Assembly: GCA_023897205.1 (NCBI GenBank)
Contig: JAHWDD010000003.1
Coordinates: forward strand, 1,925,665-1,989,664
Source: Exophiala sp. HKRS030
Taxonomy: Eukaryota > Ascomycota > Eurotiomycetes > Chaetothyriales > Herpotrichiellaceae
Reading direction: 5' to 3'
Length of the DNA: 64,000 nucleotides
The translations under genes and the position numbers were made by a program. Below are positions 32,700-43,482 of the stretch, one piece after another (positions within the stretch are counted from its first letter, which is position 1; each line of letters starts with the position of its first letter). The notes under the pieces are model-generated. The model saw only the letters and a program-made list of their open reading frames with translations. It did no database searches and was not told where the DNA came from.

Positions 32700-34126
32700 T
32701 CATAGGAGGGCCATGGCACCAGCGAGACCGGCGACAACGGCAAGGCTGCCAGAGAGACCTTCACGGTTGGCAGCGCCGGTGTATGTGGCAGGAGCAGCAC
32801 CAGTGTTGGAGGCCGCCTCCACAGTAGCGGTAGGTGCTTGAGGTTGTCCATCAGAGATTTGTGAGACAGGGGCTCCGGTGGGAGCTTGAGGCTGCCCGTC
32901 AGAGATCTGGGACACTGGAGCCCCGGTAGGAGCTTGTGGTTGACCATCTGAAATCTGAGATACGGGAGCCCCGGTAGGAGCTTGAGGCTGGCCATCGGAG
33001 ATTTGGCTGACTGGTGCTCCGGTTGGTGCCTGAGGTTGACCGTCTGAGATCTGGGAGACAGGAGCTCCTGTGGGGGCCTGGGGCTGACCATCCGAGATCT
33101 GAGAGACGGGAGCACCAGTTGGAGCTTGTGGCTGTCCGTCGGAAATCTGAGAGACAGGGGCACCGGTAGGAGCTTGTGGTTGACCATCAGAGATCTGGCT
33201 GACAGGTGCGCCAGTAGGAGCCTGAGGCTGGCCGTCAGAAATCTGGCTCACAGGAGCACCAGTTGGTGCCTGTGGCTGTCCATCTGAGATCTGGCTGACA
33301 GGGGCGCCAGTGGGAGCCTGGGGCTGACCATCAGAGATTTGGGAAACGGGAGCACCAGTGGGGGCCTGAGGTTGACCGTCAGAGATCTGGCTAACCGGTG
33401 CACCAGTAGGTGCCTGGGGCTGGCCATCGGAGATCTGTGAGACTGGTGCACCGGTGGTTGCCTGTGGCTGACCATCTGAGATCTGAGTGACAGGAACGCC
33501 GGTGGTCGCCTGGGGCTGTCCATCGGAGACTTGAGAGACAGGAGGAGCGGGGGCGGGAGTGGCCTGAGGCTGTCCATCGGCGGCCTGCGTGGCAGGAGCA
33601 GAGGAACCAGACATGGCGTAGATGTAGATGGCGTTGCAGGTGTTGGCCCAGTTCTTGTTGTACAAGTTGTAGAAGCTACCACTGAGGCATTGATACCACA
33701 ATGCATCTCCTCCCAGTGCGAGACTGTAGTTCGAGCAGACGGAGAAGCCTTTGGTGTAGATGGCACCGTTCTGAGGAGGGTCGTCGAACTGGAACTGGTA
33801 ATTTGAGGCGATGTAGCCAGTGCGGCCAGCCTGGTCTTTGAGAACGCCATCGGCGAGTGTGAGTGTGAGGACACCATCCTTTTGACGCTAAAATTCATCA
33901 ATAAGAGCCCAAAGGCACCAGCCACTAAGAATTGGCTTACCTTCTCGAGGTCTCTCTTGCCTGAAGAAGTGACGTTCACAACGGTGATCTCAAAGGTACC
34001 GGGCCATGTTGACTGACATCCAGCCGGAGCAGACGCCTCTGGAGCGATGGCAGAGGTGACGCCCTGAGGCATGGGGTTGGCAAAGGCCACTGCAGCCAGA
34101 GCCGCGAGAGCGAGTGTTCGTTGCAT
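32700..34126 (-). CDS. PIR-family cell-wall protein with GPI-anchor signal
   Basis: Two exons (34126-33941 and 33887-32700) encode 457 aa. There is an N-terminal signal peptide (MQRTLALAALAAVAFA) and then the four-Cys PIR domain: Cys37, SVCSNYSL, WYQCLSGSFYNLYN and ANTCNA, with the hallmark DQAGRTGYIASNYQFQFDDPPQ. A run of 16 DGQPQ motifs follows (about residues 160-415), mostly in 16-aa units of the form QISDGQPQAPTGAPVS. This is the PIR signature in which a Gln is ester-linked to beta-1,3-glucan. The C-terminus (TGAANREGLSG then a hydrophobic tail) looks like a GPI signal. In yeast Pir proteins the repeats precede the Cys domain; here the order is reversed. The role is wall cross-linking and integrity. 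Confidence 0.93.
32830..33600 (-). repeat. 48-bp tandem repeats coding PIR units
   Basis: Sixteen DGQPQ-coding units, spaced 48 bp except one 54-bp step at the 5' end of the array (between the first two units of the protein). The protein unit is nearly invariant, while third codon positions differ between units (for example GAT/GAC, GGA/GGC/GGG choices). Confidence 0.9.
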
Positions 34127-36042
34127 GGTCGGGGATGGCTTTTCAGCTTCCTTATCCTGCTGTTCGCCTCAATATCAAATTCAGATCTCGACGACCGTAG
34201 AGCGGAGCGAAGGTTAGCAGACAGCCGATTAAAACGAAAGATCAGTGTCTGTTCAAGGATACAACGAATTGAGGATGCGTGTTCGAGGAAGAGTAAGAGA
34301 GGAGCTTCCCTGAATGTGCAGCCGGGCGGAGTTTTGTAGTTCCAGAGAAGTGGTGGTGTCATGATTCCGCTGCGGTGAAGCTCCATTTTGCCTCACCTAC
34401 GACTCATTCGGTTAAGACCTACCTGCATTGGAGAGAATCACACCTACGCGAACCCGTGATAGACATCTTGCCTGTCCGTAGTAGCCTGGGTGGTGGAGGA
34501 GCCGAAGGATGCATGTCAAAACTCGAAGCTTGCTAGATGGATCTTGCTCAGTTGTTCGTTACAGATGAAATGACAATACATCATGATTACACGCTATTCT
34601 ACTTCGGATTTGACAATCACGTGTAGAGGATGAGAGACTCTCTCGCCGTTTTAGTTCGTTTTAGTTGCACGTGATGCTCCATCGGATCAATGAAAATCCG
34701 ACGGCAAGCCAACAACACCAAAGAAAGTTCAGCAATTGAACATTTCATTTCATCCCACGCCAACAAACAATACCTAGGTACTGCCCAGCTTGCTACCTAG
34801 GCATCATAAAATGATACCTGGATATCTTCACAAGGAGTGAAGGCTTGATTATAGCTGTGCTATGTATTTCCCTGGATGAACGAGTCTTCACCAAGATTTG
34901 CTGAGCATTGATGGTCTTTTGAAGCTGGGACGGGAACAATCACATAAAACACACGAGACTTGACTACACTAATCCTTCAGACTTAGGAATGCCGCTTCAA
35001 GGACAACGGCCTTGTGCCCCCTTCCTGAAGCCTCAACCATACTTAGGTGGCCCTGTGATGAAAGAAAGACGGGAAGCTGTCGTTCTTTTCCCTCCTGGAG
35101 GTGATTCTTCACACCCTGACCCCTTTTTCCTTGTTAACATGATCATTCCCATTCCCCATTTACCGTCACCAAGGAAACAGCCCCCCACGGAGCCCATACT
35201 GCCCGTTCATTGCTCGAGACACCATAGCGAGACACCGCCTGTGTACATGTCGCCGAGTCAACCCCTCTCCCTGTGCCCAGTGGTCGACACCGCGCAAGGG
35301 GGAACACCGTTTGTTGATTGGTGTGCCATTGGGATCGACATTTACCTACTTGTTCACCCGAGGTACTCACTAGCGGCCGAAGCGAGGATGTTCTTGTTCC
35401 AAAAACAAAGAATTTTCTTCTAGGTAGGTTAAATCTCGACTTGTACTCCGTATTGTGGAATTGTTTGTCAAGGGTTTCAAGGAATGATACCTACCTAGCC
35501 TATAAGTAGGTAGTAAGCAACGACAAGAGGAGTCTAGATTGATTCAAGCACAAAACGTTGGAAAATTGAGACGTGCAAAAATAATTTTGGTAATAATCAC
35601 AAAGAGTAATCAAAGATTACGTGTAAATCTTGTACATATATACCATATACTGCAACATGAAATCTATTCATCTATCAAAAAAAACACAACAGAACAAGAC
35701 CAGACACAACATCACAATCAATCAATTCAAACATTGCCCATCATAACCACTAGTTTCGGAAACCCATCAAAAGCAAATCGTTTGACCGACAATGTCCAGA
35801 CCAAAAGTCACGCACCCATCACAAACAAAGTTGTGTGGATCAGTTTATCCATTTTGATTTCTTCCGGAGAAAAACAAAGGGCGACAGAGCTCTGAACGCC
35901 TGCGTCTTCTGGCCGAGTCTGGAAACTTGATCAAAGTTGTCTTACCTTCTCCTTCAAAGGAGTTTTGTGTTGTCAATGCCCGCCAAATCCGTTCCCTTCA
36001 CGAGTGTAGCTTTGCATCGATCCTCGTGGGGAAGAACTTTCT
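34127..36042. other. Gene-free stretch
   Basis: PIR gene promoter side and 3' side of the nuclease-like gene. TACCTAGGTA occurs at 34771-34780, a near copy at 34794-34803 and partial copies around 35421 and 35490; TACTCCGTA is at 35444-35452. A 144-aa ORF at 34989-35423 has no recognisable features. Confidence 0.5.
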
Positions 36043-37617
36043 TTAGTGGTATGCGTCCAGTGCCGCGCAGAGCTTTGGTAGTCTCGTCTTGACGGCCCAT
36101 TCGAGAATATTCCTGACCGCACGGAATAGTGCCAGGAGGCCCTCAACATGGATCAGTGGATAAATTTCCAGTGTGTTTACGTGGAAACGGTACGGACCTC
36201 CTCTCTTGGCCGGTACCTCCACCCAGTGCAAGTTGACCCGGGCGGAAGCAAATTCGATCGTGATTGAGAAATAGTGAGGTTCTCCCCGCTCGAACACCCT
36301 CAGACCAAGACCGCACTGCTCCATCAGACGAAGATTCCCATTCAAGGCGATGGCCCCAGAATTTGCAGCCTGCTTCTTGGCGCTGAAGTGAGTTCCACGG
36401 TTTGCTTCTGCTTTGAATTCGAATGTCAAGAAGGGGAATACCGTCTTTCCGTCGGGGATGGCGTAATTTTGCTTGGGATTGTTCTTGTCGCACACGGATC
36501 CTAGGGTGAATTGCTGGGTCAACGTGAAGGCCTCGAGGGAGAATCCGAAGGTAACATCAGGTTTGGGCCTGGAAAGTGACGGAAGGGACGACGACAGCGG
36601 TTCGAATTCCTTGAGAAGTGGAATCGGTACGCAGTTGAACCACAATTGGTTCGGTCGAGCTCGCAACTTCGGGTCGAGTGTTGCCCCTATGCCCAAAACC
36701 TGAAGCGATGGAAGGAGCAGCGTAACGAGCATACTCTCGTTTTCACCTTCTTCTCTTATCAGCAACTGCCGCAGATTCTCCAGCGCTGTGTGGTCGATGT
36801 CACCCGAAGTTGGCACGCCTGATATTATCTGCCTTGCTCTGCCCTCCAACCCTTTTGGAGGCGGCACTTTCCCGATCACGATATTGCGATAGTGTAGTGC
36901 AAGCGCATCAACAGAAGCGGTGGTCTTTGTTCCCGACTCTTCCGCTGTTGACTCGATGTCAGTCGGGATGGATGAGGGTGCTTTGCGGGGCATATCTATC
37001 ACCGTTCCGTGCAGACTCGTCGAAGATTTGCGTGGAATGTGGATATTGTCCAGCCAATGTTGAATATACTGGTCCTGCCTCGAAGATCTAATCGCTCCCT
37101 TGGTATGTTTTGGTGGGTTCTGCTTCCGAATATCGTCCTGTAGGGACGTGCCGAGTTCTTCCTCTTCGCAATGTGCTCGTTTGGCTATGCTGTATATATT
37201 AGCACGCCTGAGTGTTATTGACACATCGATAGACTTAGTCTGACTTACTGCCTTGGAAGTCTCCTGTCCGCGGTGGGAGTGATGATGAAGATGATGTAGT
37301 ACTTCGCTTCTTTTGTGCAGGTGGCACCCCTATGCCTCTTCGTTTATCAGTGACTTGTAGTGATACTGTTGGTAGTCCGCTTTGCAGTCTAGAGCTTCTG
37401 CGAACACGCCCTCCAGGTCTGTCAGCTGGACTTCGTGGGTTTCTGGTTGCTGTGATATAGTAAGTCAACTCAAAGGACAAGAAGATCAACTATGGTCACG
37501 AAATGAAAGAGGCAGAGACTGACAGGCCTTATGTATCCTTCGACCCGTCCGTTGGAGGTCAGGTTTGTGGCCGTCTGGCATTGAATCTATGTCTCGCTCT
37601 GCAGAACCTGCGCCCAT
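36043..37617 (-). CDS. PD-(D/E)XK nuclease-like fungal protein (DUF7924 type)
   Basis: The best model has three exons: 37617-37524, 37449-37249 and 37175-36043 (about 475 aa). The third-exon boundary is uncertain because nearer acceptors lead to stop codons. The C-terminal two thirds resemble a large family of fungal proteins of unknown function. PKPDVTFGFSLEAF followed by VFPFLTFEFKAEA gives the PD...ExK order of PD-(D/E)XK nucleases, then KKQAANSGAIALN. The N-terminal part is basic and Ser-rich (RRSSRLQSGLPTVSL), probably disordered. No signal peptide is seen. Whether it cuts DNA is unknown. Such genes are often lineage-variable in fungi. Confidence 0.6.
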
Positions 37618-38558
37618 GGTGAGAGAAATCAAACGCTAGAAGTGTCAGTAATGCTGCGCCAGGTCTCCAAAGTTCTTTTGTTGATGTTGCAGGGTTAAAC
37701 AAAGACAGACGACACAAGTCTGATGACGACTAGTTAATTCAAGATTTGCTGAGAAGCATTTTTCATGTTCAATAAAGACAGGCAGAAACACATGATCTGA
37801 GAAAGACCAGACACTGACATAAATAGAAAATGATATGGGGAGTTGTGTGAGTTGTTGTTGTTGGAATGTAAGGTGGACGAGACAATTGAATACCTCATAT
37901 TTCGCTGGCTAATAACAGGGAGTTCGCGACAACAACGCTAATGTTAGTGGAATGCGGAGGATCTGGTCTTATCGATTGTAAAGCATGAGCCCACAGAAAG
38001 GGTGGTCTTGACTGTGACAGAATCTAGGGCAAGCAGATGAAAGGCATTACCACGACAGCATGTATTCAAACGAACAACAGAATGTTGCAACATTTTGGTG
38101 GAAATAGCACTGGCTGTCTTCTGAGGAGCAAAAGAGAAACAGAGTGTGATAAAGCAGGTCTGTTTTTAAATCAAAAGAGATGAACCGTGGGAATAGGGGT
38201 GTCTTCCACGTGACATTGACCTTGTCGGCGGGACTTGTCCGTACTTGGCGGAACGGAAACGAGCGTGCATGAAGCCATAGTACTCGACCGCTGGTAGATG
38301 GATCGGATATGTACGCTCTACACGTGCCACGATGAGTTTACTGTGTCAGCTATATCCTCCCTTATCATCGGAGACACCTACTGTACTAGCAATTGGCAGT
38401 GGTGAAGAAGTGTGGAGGATGGATATATCTCAGTCACCCGCCGACCATGACCAGTTCCCAACATGATTCTCTTGATCTTTGATACTTGATCGAACCCCCT
38501 GTGTGAAAATCGTGAGACGGCCTCTTCATTAATCTGTTCCTCGGGAGCTCCGCCCAGA
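37618..38558. other. Intergenic stretch
   Basis: A divergent promoter region between the nuclease-like gene and the agmatinase-like gene. No coding evidence is seen. Confidence 0.5.
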
Positions 38559-40243
38559 ATGCTTGCTTACACGACTCTCATCTTCTTCTTCGCCTTGACA
38601 TGGTCGCAAACTGTGCTAGGGGCCGACAAGTCTCATCGAGAGGCAGGGCTCAATAATGACACGGATAGGACCACACGGTGGAAGGGAGGATACAGTTTCC
38701 AGGGGATCCAGACCTTTGCTCACTTGCCTCACAGCCTGTGTCTTATCGAGCAGGATGCAGAATTCGATCTCGCAATAATCGGGGTTCCCTTCGATACATC
38801 GGTCGCCTATCGTCCAGGTGTGTGCCGCTATGTGGTCCAAGATAGTTTTCATACATTGCAAGTCCATGATCCCTGACAGAATAATCTGATGATCCCAAAG
38901 GTGCACGATTTGGACCCAAAGCCATCCGTGGAGCAAGTCAGCGTCAAATCCCAGCTCGAGGGTTCAACCATGCCCAAGGTCTGAATCCATATCAAAATTG
39001 GGCGACGATTATTGATTGCGGGGACATTCCTGTCACACCGTTGTAAGTCGCCCTCGCGAGGTATTACCACCACGATGGACGCGGAAAGGAACCACACTGC
39101 TACCGTCTAGCTTGAATTCTGACCAGTTGAAAACAACAAACCAGTGACAACGCCGTGGCATTCGAGCAGATGACGGAAGCATATCGAGACCTCCTCCGGC
39201 GACCAGCCAAGACGCAACCAAAGACGGCCACTCCCAAGAATCTGGGCAAGGATGGAATCTACCATCCACGACTGGTGACGCTGGGTGGGGACCATTCCGT
39301 GGCGCTACCTGCTCTGAGGGCTCTTCACGAGATCTACGGTCCGATCAGCGTTCTGCACTTTGACTCTCACCTCGACACGTATGTCATCTCGGATCAGAAG
39401 GAGCTTATTATTTGTTTTGACCTAATGAGCCTGATAGTTGGAATCCATCTTCGTTGGCAGGAGCGTGGGCTTCAGAACAGTCGAATTACAATCATGGGTC
39501 CATGGTCGGTATCACCTTGAGAGATGAAATCGGCGTCATATCGTGCTGATCACCCGGTGTAGTTCTGGATTGCTCATAATGAGGGTCTCATTGCCAACGA
39601 GGGCAACATCCATGCCGGGTTACGAACACGCATTTTCGGCAACGACTACGGCGACTATGCTGAAGACGCCAAGCAGAATTTCCAGTATATCGAGACCGAA
39701 GGTATGTACAGGCAACCATGGAGTACTGAAAAGTTCAAGTGGCTTCTACTGACAACCGTGGTATGTACCATGTAGACCTCGACATTGTCGGCATTGACGG
39801 CGTGGTGAACCGCATCAGAGAGGTAGTAGGCGATAGACTGGTCTACGTCAGCATTGATATTGATGTGCTTGGTGAGTCCCGACGAACTTGCTCACGTCAC
39901 TTTTCTGTGCTTATTACTAATCGAATGTTCGCTTTGTCTCGCAACAGAACCAGGCCTCGCTCCGGGGACAGGATGTCCAGAGCCGGGAGGCTGGACCACG
40001 AGAGAACTCAAAGCCATGTTGCGGGGTTTGCATCAGTTGAACATCGTCGGTGCAGATGTTGTCGAGGTGGCACCGCCATACGATGACTCTGGGGAGTCTA
40101 CGGCGTGGGCGGCAGCGGATCTGGCATATGAGCTTCTTGGTTTGATGGTTGGACACACACCATATCCCGTGGAGGGGTATGTTGCGAGGAAAAAGTTTGC
40201 ACCCAAATGGTATGAAGGATCCGGTCGCAAGGATGAGCTTTAA
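38559..40243 (+). CDS. Agmatinase-family ureohydrolase with signal peptide and C-terminal KDEL
   Basis: Seven exons (38559-38817, 38901-39042, 39145-39378, 39438-39504, 39563-39701, 39776-39871, 39948-40243) encode 410 aa. A signal peptide of about 21 residues ([13 protein letters not shown]) opens the protein. The binuclear Mn site of the arginase/agmatinase family is present: [25 protein letters not shown], and [11 protein letters not shown]. The family hydrolyses agmatine or related guanidino compounds to urea. The protein ends GSGRKDEL, an ER-retention tetrapeptide, so signal peptide plus KDEL predict residence in the ER lumen rather than secretion. Fungi usually use HDEL or KDEL-like signals. 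This location is unusual for the family. Confidence 0.9.
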
Positions 40244-40621
40244 GTGTCATGCCTTATATTTTGGTATTGGAATTCGGTGCTACGATGCGGGAGGCGAGGG
40301 TTGACCTGAATCCCGTCGAGTTCCTTCTCCCTCTCCTGGCTACACATGGACACGTTTTTGGGGCCTTTCGAGGCTCGCAGGACGCATCGTCTTGGGCTTC
40401 ATATTACGGAAAAGAGAGTCAATAGCCAACCGATCTTTAGCATATAGTCAACAGCGATATACTTTGAAGGAAATTGCCTTTTATTCATGTGTTTTTGCTC
40501 TTTTGTCTAGTGAATTTGGCCATCCACCACATAGCCATGTGGATACAACCTTAGGCATTTTGAGGAGGATTCGAGGAATATGAGGTCCCGTCGTCGGGAC
40601 TCGGATGAAATGTCGTGTCGT

Positions 40622-40700
40622 TCGCAATGGGATTCGAACCCGGCGTGTCACGCTTCATTTAGTCAAGTCCAAAGCCTCGTTCAGCCTCGTCGGCCAGCCC
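40622..40700 (-). pseudogene. tRNA-like remnant (Ser/Leu type, degenerate)
   Basis: On the minus strand a B-box-like TΨC loop (GGGTTCGAATCCC, 40629-40641) follows an A-box-like TGGCCGACGAGG (40685-40696) at a normal distance. A small GCGT/ACGC hairpin precedes the T arm, as in the long variable arm of tRNA-Ser/Leu. The T stem has two mismatches and no acceptor stem pairs, so it is probably a decayed tRNA or a tRNA-derived element, not a working tRNA. Confidence 0.35.
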
Positions 40701-40956
40701 TTTCCGAAGCCTCTAATATGCCATCCTTAGGTAAGCGACAAGCCCAGACTTTTAAAAGGTCACCAACAACGTCATAGGTTCTTACCGAATGCACCACAAT
40801 TGCTTCAACACTTGATCCGTCGAGGACATTTCATCCGTAAGGGCATCCAATCAGCTACAGACAAGTACGATCCTAAAAGTGAACCGTCTGAAGATCTCCA
40901 CGAACCAAGACCAGAAAAAACCTGGTCTTGCGTAAGAGTTATCAGGATCTGCCCAC

Positions 40957-40978
40957 GAGAGAGAGAGAGAGAGAGAGA
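40957..40978. repeat. (GA)11 microsatellite
   Basis: An uninterrupted GA dinucleotide run. Confidence 0.9.
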
Positions 40979-41193
40979 TAGGGAGAGAATAAGACATCTT
41001 ACGCAATACACCTCTCTCTCTGTGTGAGTGAGGGTTGATCTTTTGATCTCGATCCCCATGGCATTGTCTTCTTAATCTGCACTCCCGAGATTCTCACCTC
41101 ATAACATCTCCAGACACCCATCACCACCATACAGACAACTACACTCGACACGTTTATCTAGGTTCACTCCTTCACAACAGACCCCACCGAAAA

Positions 41194-42553
41194 ATGGTCC
41201 GAGTCGAATTAGGCGGCAAACCAATCATCGACATCGACACGGTGCCCGGCGACTCCGGTCGACTCAAGGAACATGTCCGTCGACGGATCAGGGGCGGCGG
41301 AAGCCGAGCCGTCCACCTCAGTTGGAACACGACGGTGCCTCGGATCGTCTTGACCAGCGACACGGACGACTTCGACCCGACCGTCATCTCACACTTCCAA
41401 CAGGAAGGGTTCCAGCTGAGTTACCTCGCCTACGACGGGAACAAGGCCAACTACACGGCTGCACTGCAGCATCTGCAGGATCCCCTCGAACTGGGCGAGA
41501 AATATGCCATCGTAGGTACGTAACCCAGAGCTTTGACGGAACAAGGTATACGTCTATGTACTTTCTACGACGTCGCGCTCGTCGTCGGCCTTTCCATGTC
41601 TGTCATCGTGTGTGTGCTGGATGGAGAGATCACCCAACTAACGTTTGTCATTTTGGGAATACGCTACAGCATACGGCGACGCGGCAGCTCACGTCCTCGA
41701 AGCTTGCATGAAACCCATGCCCAAACTGGTGGCCGTCGTCGCATACTACCCCCCCTACATGCCACGGTCGACGACCAACTTCCCGCCGACGCTCGGCGTG
41801 CTGGTCCACCTGGCCGGTTCACAAAAGTTCGGCACCCGTCACCCGTCGTACCGCTACCCCAACACTCGCCCCGGGTTCGCCGAGCACGACCTCGACGAGT
41901 TCGACCGGGTCGCCGCCTCGCTCTCGTGGACGCGCACGCTGGGGCTGCTCCGCGAGGCCTTTGACATGGGCGGGCCCGACCTCGAGGCGCTCTGGGACCA
42001 CCACACGCGGCTCGAGTTCGCGGACCGGGACACGGATAAGACCGTGGCCACCATGGTGGCTCAACCCCAGCGGCCGCACGTGAACCACGTCCCCACCATG
42101 ACGGGAGGGGTCGGGCACGAAGAACTCCACCGCTTCTACGAAGAATTCTTCATGGACAACAACCCGTCCGACCTGTCGATGAGGTTGCTCAGTCGGACCG
42201 TGGGAGTCGACCGGGTCGTGGACGAGATGTTTGTCAGGTTCACGCACACGACCGAGATACCGTGGATATTGCCCGGCGTCCCGCCCACGGAGAAAAAGGT
42301 AGAGGTCGTGCTGGTGAGCGTGGTGTGCATGAGGGGCGGCAAGTTGGTCCACGAACACGTCCACTGGGACCAGGCCTCGGTGTTGGTGCAGGTGGGCCTG
42401 ATCGATCCGAAGCTCATCCCCGACACGTTCAAGACGGCCGAAAAGGGGAGGGAACAGGAAGTCGAGAGGTTGCCGGTCTGTGGGAGAGAGGCGGCGAGGA
42501 AGGTGTTGAACGAAGACAGTTCGAAAAGCAACCAATTGATTCCTGATTGGTAG
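41194..42553 (+). CDS. Dienelactone-hydrolase-like / SnoaL-like two-part protein
   Basis: Two exons (41194-41515 and 41670-42553) encode 401 aa. The N-terminal half (HLQDPLELGEKYAIVAYGDAAAHVLEACMKPMPKLVAVVAYYPPYMP) resembles the alpha/beta core of dienelactone hydrolase-type proteins, although a clear nucleophile motif (GxCxG or GxSxG) is missing; AYGDAA sits where it would be expected. The C-terminal half (LHRFYEEFFMDNNPSDLSMRLLSRTVGVDRVVDEMFVRFTHT) looks like a SnoaL-type NTF2 fold. Similar fusions are common in ascomycetes and have no settled function. No signal peptide is present. GC content and codon use look higher than in neighbours. Confidence 0.6.
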
Positions 42554-42636
42554 TAATAAAGCAGTGACGAGGACGAGGCTTGCCATTATCGACATGTGGG
42601 CTCTAAGCCTTGGTAATGACATGCCAACCATTAAAC

Positions 42637-43482
42637 TTATAATTTTCCCTTTTCATGACCCGCCCGTCGTGTCTTATTTTGTTGTTGACATACTCTGGCA
42701 TAAATCTTCTTAAACGTCGATAAATCCGTCCTCGCGTAGTCCTCGACGTCCTTCCAAACTTTGACTTTGAGACCTCTGTCGTTGTCGTCCATCGTCAATT
42801 CCAAGTCCGGCGTCAAGATTTGGGTCCGGATGTACTCTTTCCCCAACCTCTGACTCTCGAGAGGGTCGAGCATTCGTTCCAAGGCCGGGATCTGTTCGCC
42901 GCTCTCGACTCGCATGTGCTCGAGCAGTTCGGCAAACAAGCGATCCAGAACAGAGACGAAATCGGGGCGGTCGGGTCCAACCTCGAACAGAGCAAGCAGC
43001 TCATTTTTGGCACGGTCGTGGTCCTGCCGGTCGTGCTCGGCCATTTCTTGACCTTGTTGACCCAACTGGGCCACGAACGCGGGCCTCATGACGAGGTCCT
43101 CGGAGACGTCGTGACGGACGAGTCGCCAAGTGACTTCTCGCAACAGTCGTGCTCGTTCGGGAGAAGCGGTTCCGGATCTTCTCAAGCGTCCCGCGAGGCG
43201 GTTGATGGTGTCGTGGTCCTTGTCGATCACGGTGGAAAAGGTCATGGGTTGTTCGTACGCAGGGGAAGGAGAAGGAGGAGGACAGGAAGAACTGCTCGTG
43301 GCCGTGGAGAATCGGATGTCATTCTTGTCTTGGTCTTGGTCGTGGTCATTGTCGTCGTCTGTTGGAGATGATGTCTCGGTGATGTTGTTCTCCTCGTCTT
43401 CGGAGTAGTTCCGTGTTATCCGGCTTGGTGGGAGAGGTGGGTATGAGGAGGATGGAGTAGAAGGCGAGATGGATGAAGACAT
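42637..43482 (-). CDS. Hemerythrin (HHE) domain protein
   Basis: An intronless gene of 281 aa, tail to tail with the preceding gene (83 bp apart). The first ~80 residues are a Ser/Pro/Asp-rich disordered stretch. Residues about 85-215 form a predicted four-helix bundle with spaced His/Glu residues: KDHDTINRL, RHDVSEDLVMRP, EHDRQDHDRAKNEL and LLEHMRVESGEQIPAL. These match the H...HxxxE...HxxxE spacing of HHE cation-binding domains, which bind a di-iron centre. The function in fungi (iron, oxygen or NO handling) is not established. It is probably cytosolic. Confidence 0.78.
   Translation of the reverse strand: MSSSISPSTPSSSYPPLPPSRITRNYSEDEENNITETSSPTDDDNDHDQDQDKNDIRFSTATSSSSCPPPSPSPAYEQPMTFSTVIDKDHDTINRLAGRLRRSGTASPERARLLREVTWRLVRHDVSEDLVMRPAFVAQLGQQGQEMAEHDRQDHDRAKNELLALFEVGPDRPDFVSVLDRLFAELLEHMRVESGEQIPALERMLDPLESQRLGKEYIRTQILTPDLELTMDDNDRGLKVKVWKDVEDYARTDLSTFKKIYARVCQQQNKTRRAGHEKGKL

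Larger units (their letters stand above)
40244..41193. other. Intergenic region with a tRNA-like remnant and microsatellite
   Basis: No protein gene is supported. It holds a tRNA-like sequence at 40622-40700 (minus strand) and a (GA)11 run at 40957-40978. Confidence 0.5.

Noticed and set aside
32830..33600. CRISPR-like or satellite array
   Set aside because: The 48-bp periodicity is coding and translates to PIR units; there are no unique spacers and this is a eukaryote.
33248..34126. 292-aa alternative frame through the PIR gene
   Set aside because: It starts correctly with the signal peptide but reads through the intron and then the repeats in a wrong frame; splicing at 33941/33888 gives the true PIR domain.
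34989..35423. 144-aa plus-strand ORF
   Set aside because: No recognisable domain, odd Pro/His-rich composition and no promoter or neighbour support.
41819..42631. 270-aa antisense ORF opposite the DLH/SnoaL-like gene
   Set aside because: Same GC-driven shadow; no domain, and it runs through the real coding frame.
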